Shown here piece after piece: positions 13,770-14,874 of a DNA stretch of 14,874 bases. The notes beneath the pieces are model-generated. The model saw only the letters and a program-made list of their open reading frames with translations, was not told where the DNA came from and did no database searches. Position 1 is the first letter of the stretch. The number at the start of each line of letters is the position of its first letter. The DNA is from Bremia lactucae (lineage: Eukaryota > Oomycota > Peronosporomycetes > Peronosporales > Peronosporaceae). The stretch lies in assembly GCF_004359215.1 (NCBI RefSeq), contig NC_090627.1, forward strand, positions 1,913,520-1,928,393, in the 5' to 3' direction. The position numbers and the translations under genes were made by a program.

Positions 13770-14874
13770 GATGGGCGATTCAGCAAGCTTTGCTTGATAC
13801 CTTCAAACGAACGCTGACAATCAGAGTTCCATAACCATTTCACGTCTTTTTTTTAAGAGACGAGAGAGATGAACTGTCATCTCTGCATAATTGCGAGAGT
13901 ACTTGTGCAAGTACGCCGCCAAACCAAGGAACTTTCTAAATCCCTTGACACGACTGGAACGGACCAGTCGGTGATTGCCTTGATCTTTTTGGGATCAGGG
14001 CGCACGCCGTGTTTACCGACGATGCACCCAAGAAGTGGTATTTCGCTTGCAGCGAATATACACTTCTTGAGATTTTCATACAACTTATGTTTTCGCATGT
14101 GTAAGAACCTGACGAACGTGAGTTTTATGAACTTCCACGTCTGTCTTACCGTCCATGGCCCGGCTATGGACGAATACATTGTCAAAATAACTCGATGCGA
14201 ATTCTCGCACCGGTCTCAACATATTTGTTACACATCTGTTGAATGTTTCAGGGGCGTTACTAAGCCCCTGATGCATCACTAGCCATTCCCAGAGCATCCT
14301 ACTGGGAGTGCTCACTGCTGTGTACGGGATGTCCCGTTCAAGCATAAGGATCTGATAGAACCCATCCATCAAATCCATAGACGAAAAGATCGTACTCTTA
14401 GACACACTATCTATGCTTACGTCTTTTCTAGGTATCGGCGTTTGAGCCGGTACCGTTGCAGCATTCAGTTTGTTGAATGCGTGCACTATCCGCCACCATC
14501 CTATGGCTTTCCGCACACAGAAGGTCGGAGAGCTATGTGGGGAGGTTGACTCCCTTACATGACCCGCTTTAATCGATCGGTAAAGAATTTATCGATCGCA
14601 AGTACTTGTTCACGAGGCAGTGGTCATTGCTTCATGACACAGTACTTCGAGCCTGGTTTGAGCTCGATCTCATGTCGAGTGCCTTTATCTTTAGGCAACT
14701 CGCATGGCACTGCTTCAGGGAATACGTCCCTGAATTTTATTAAATCCTCGTATAGAGGTTTGTCTTGAGTGACTTCCAGGATTGAGTAGTATATCTTTTA
14801 ATCCGAGTCTTCACATCGAGGCCACTTTCGTCCATCGATGAGCTGCTGAGAACCCGTTCGTTCTCTGCAAAAAT
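13770..14874 (-). pseudogene. pol: Reverse transcriptase domain (family A, minus strand), cut by the window end
   Basis: From the right edge the minus strand gives DLIKFRDVFPEAVPCELP (about 14745-14690) and KPGSKYCVMKQ followed by a stop in place of Trp. Next come PPHSSPTFCVRKAIGWWR (about 14555-14500), IFSSMDLMDGFYQILM (about 14385-14340, first catalytic Asp) and GLSNAPETFNRCVTN (about 14265-14225). The active site reads YFDN (14189-14178), so the second Asp of YxDD is Asn (AAT). The frame shifts near 14100 and continues with KKCIFAASEIPLLGCIVGKH and PKKIKAITDWSVP. Thumb and connection remnants (YSRNYAEMTVHLSRL in another frame) run to 13770. The element cannot be active. Confidence 0.92.

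Overview
The window looks like repeat-rich nuclear DNA of an oomycete, probably a Peronosporales (Phytophthora/downy-mildew-like) genome. The basis is a decayed chitin synthase gene with oomycete-type motifs, chromodomain-bearing Ty3/gypsy polyproteins whose chromodomain and RT/integrase motifs resemble Phytophthora elements, and initiator-Met-type primer binding sites (TGGTAGCAC). No intact host gene is present. Every coding region carries stops or frameshifts.

I distinguish four gypsy families by their ends. Family A has LTRs starting TGTAACGGG and ending CCCCGTTACA, at 41-568 (-), 2245-2682 (+), 5179-5606 (+, cut by a gap) and 11641-11723 (+, cut by a gap). Family B has an LTR at 8693-9268 (-) with gag at 7653-8632 (-). 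Family C has an LTR at 9279-9651 (+) with gag-pro at 9777-11540 (+), plus a second LTR at 6882-7243 (-). Family D is a pol tail with chromodomain at 2683-3285 (+). Two 100-N gaps (5079-5178 and 11541-11640) split the window into three contigs.

Layout from the left: PBS and leader of a further element (1-40); 3' LTR and polypurine tract of a minus-strand family A element (41-581); an antisense accessory ORF (685-2244, +) facing the pol gene and overlapping its chromodomain end (1812-2239, -); an inserted plus-strand family A LTR (2245-2682); family D pol tail (+) facing its own antisense ORF (-) to 4182; a plus-strand family A integrase end (about 4342-5078); gap; LTR A; chitin synthase pseudogene (5607-6881); LTR C; a piece of the family A antisense ORF; family B gag, PBS and LTR (all -); LTR C, PBS, gag and protease of family C (all +); gap; end of LTR A; then the rest of the minus-strand family A pol (integrase, RNase H, RT) to the window end, carrying a tRNA-Lys fragment.

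The key structural reading is that a minus-strand family A element was split by a plus-strand family A insertion. The left junction (2240-2244) and right junction (11724-11728) both carry CTCAC, and pol reads 14874->11724 and then 2244->1812. Both junctions lie outside the middle contig, so that contig (5179-11540) may be misplaced in the scaffold.

The most unusual biology is the long antisense ORF lying convergent to pol between pol and the 3' LTR. It encodes an acidic N-terminus, a Cys-rich motif, a coiled coil and a basic tail. It overlaps the chromodomain and the linker on the opposite strand, and a similar arrangement recurs in family D.
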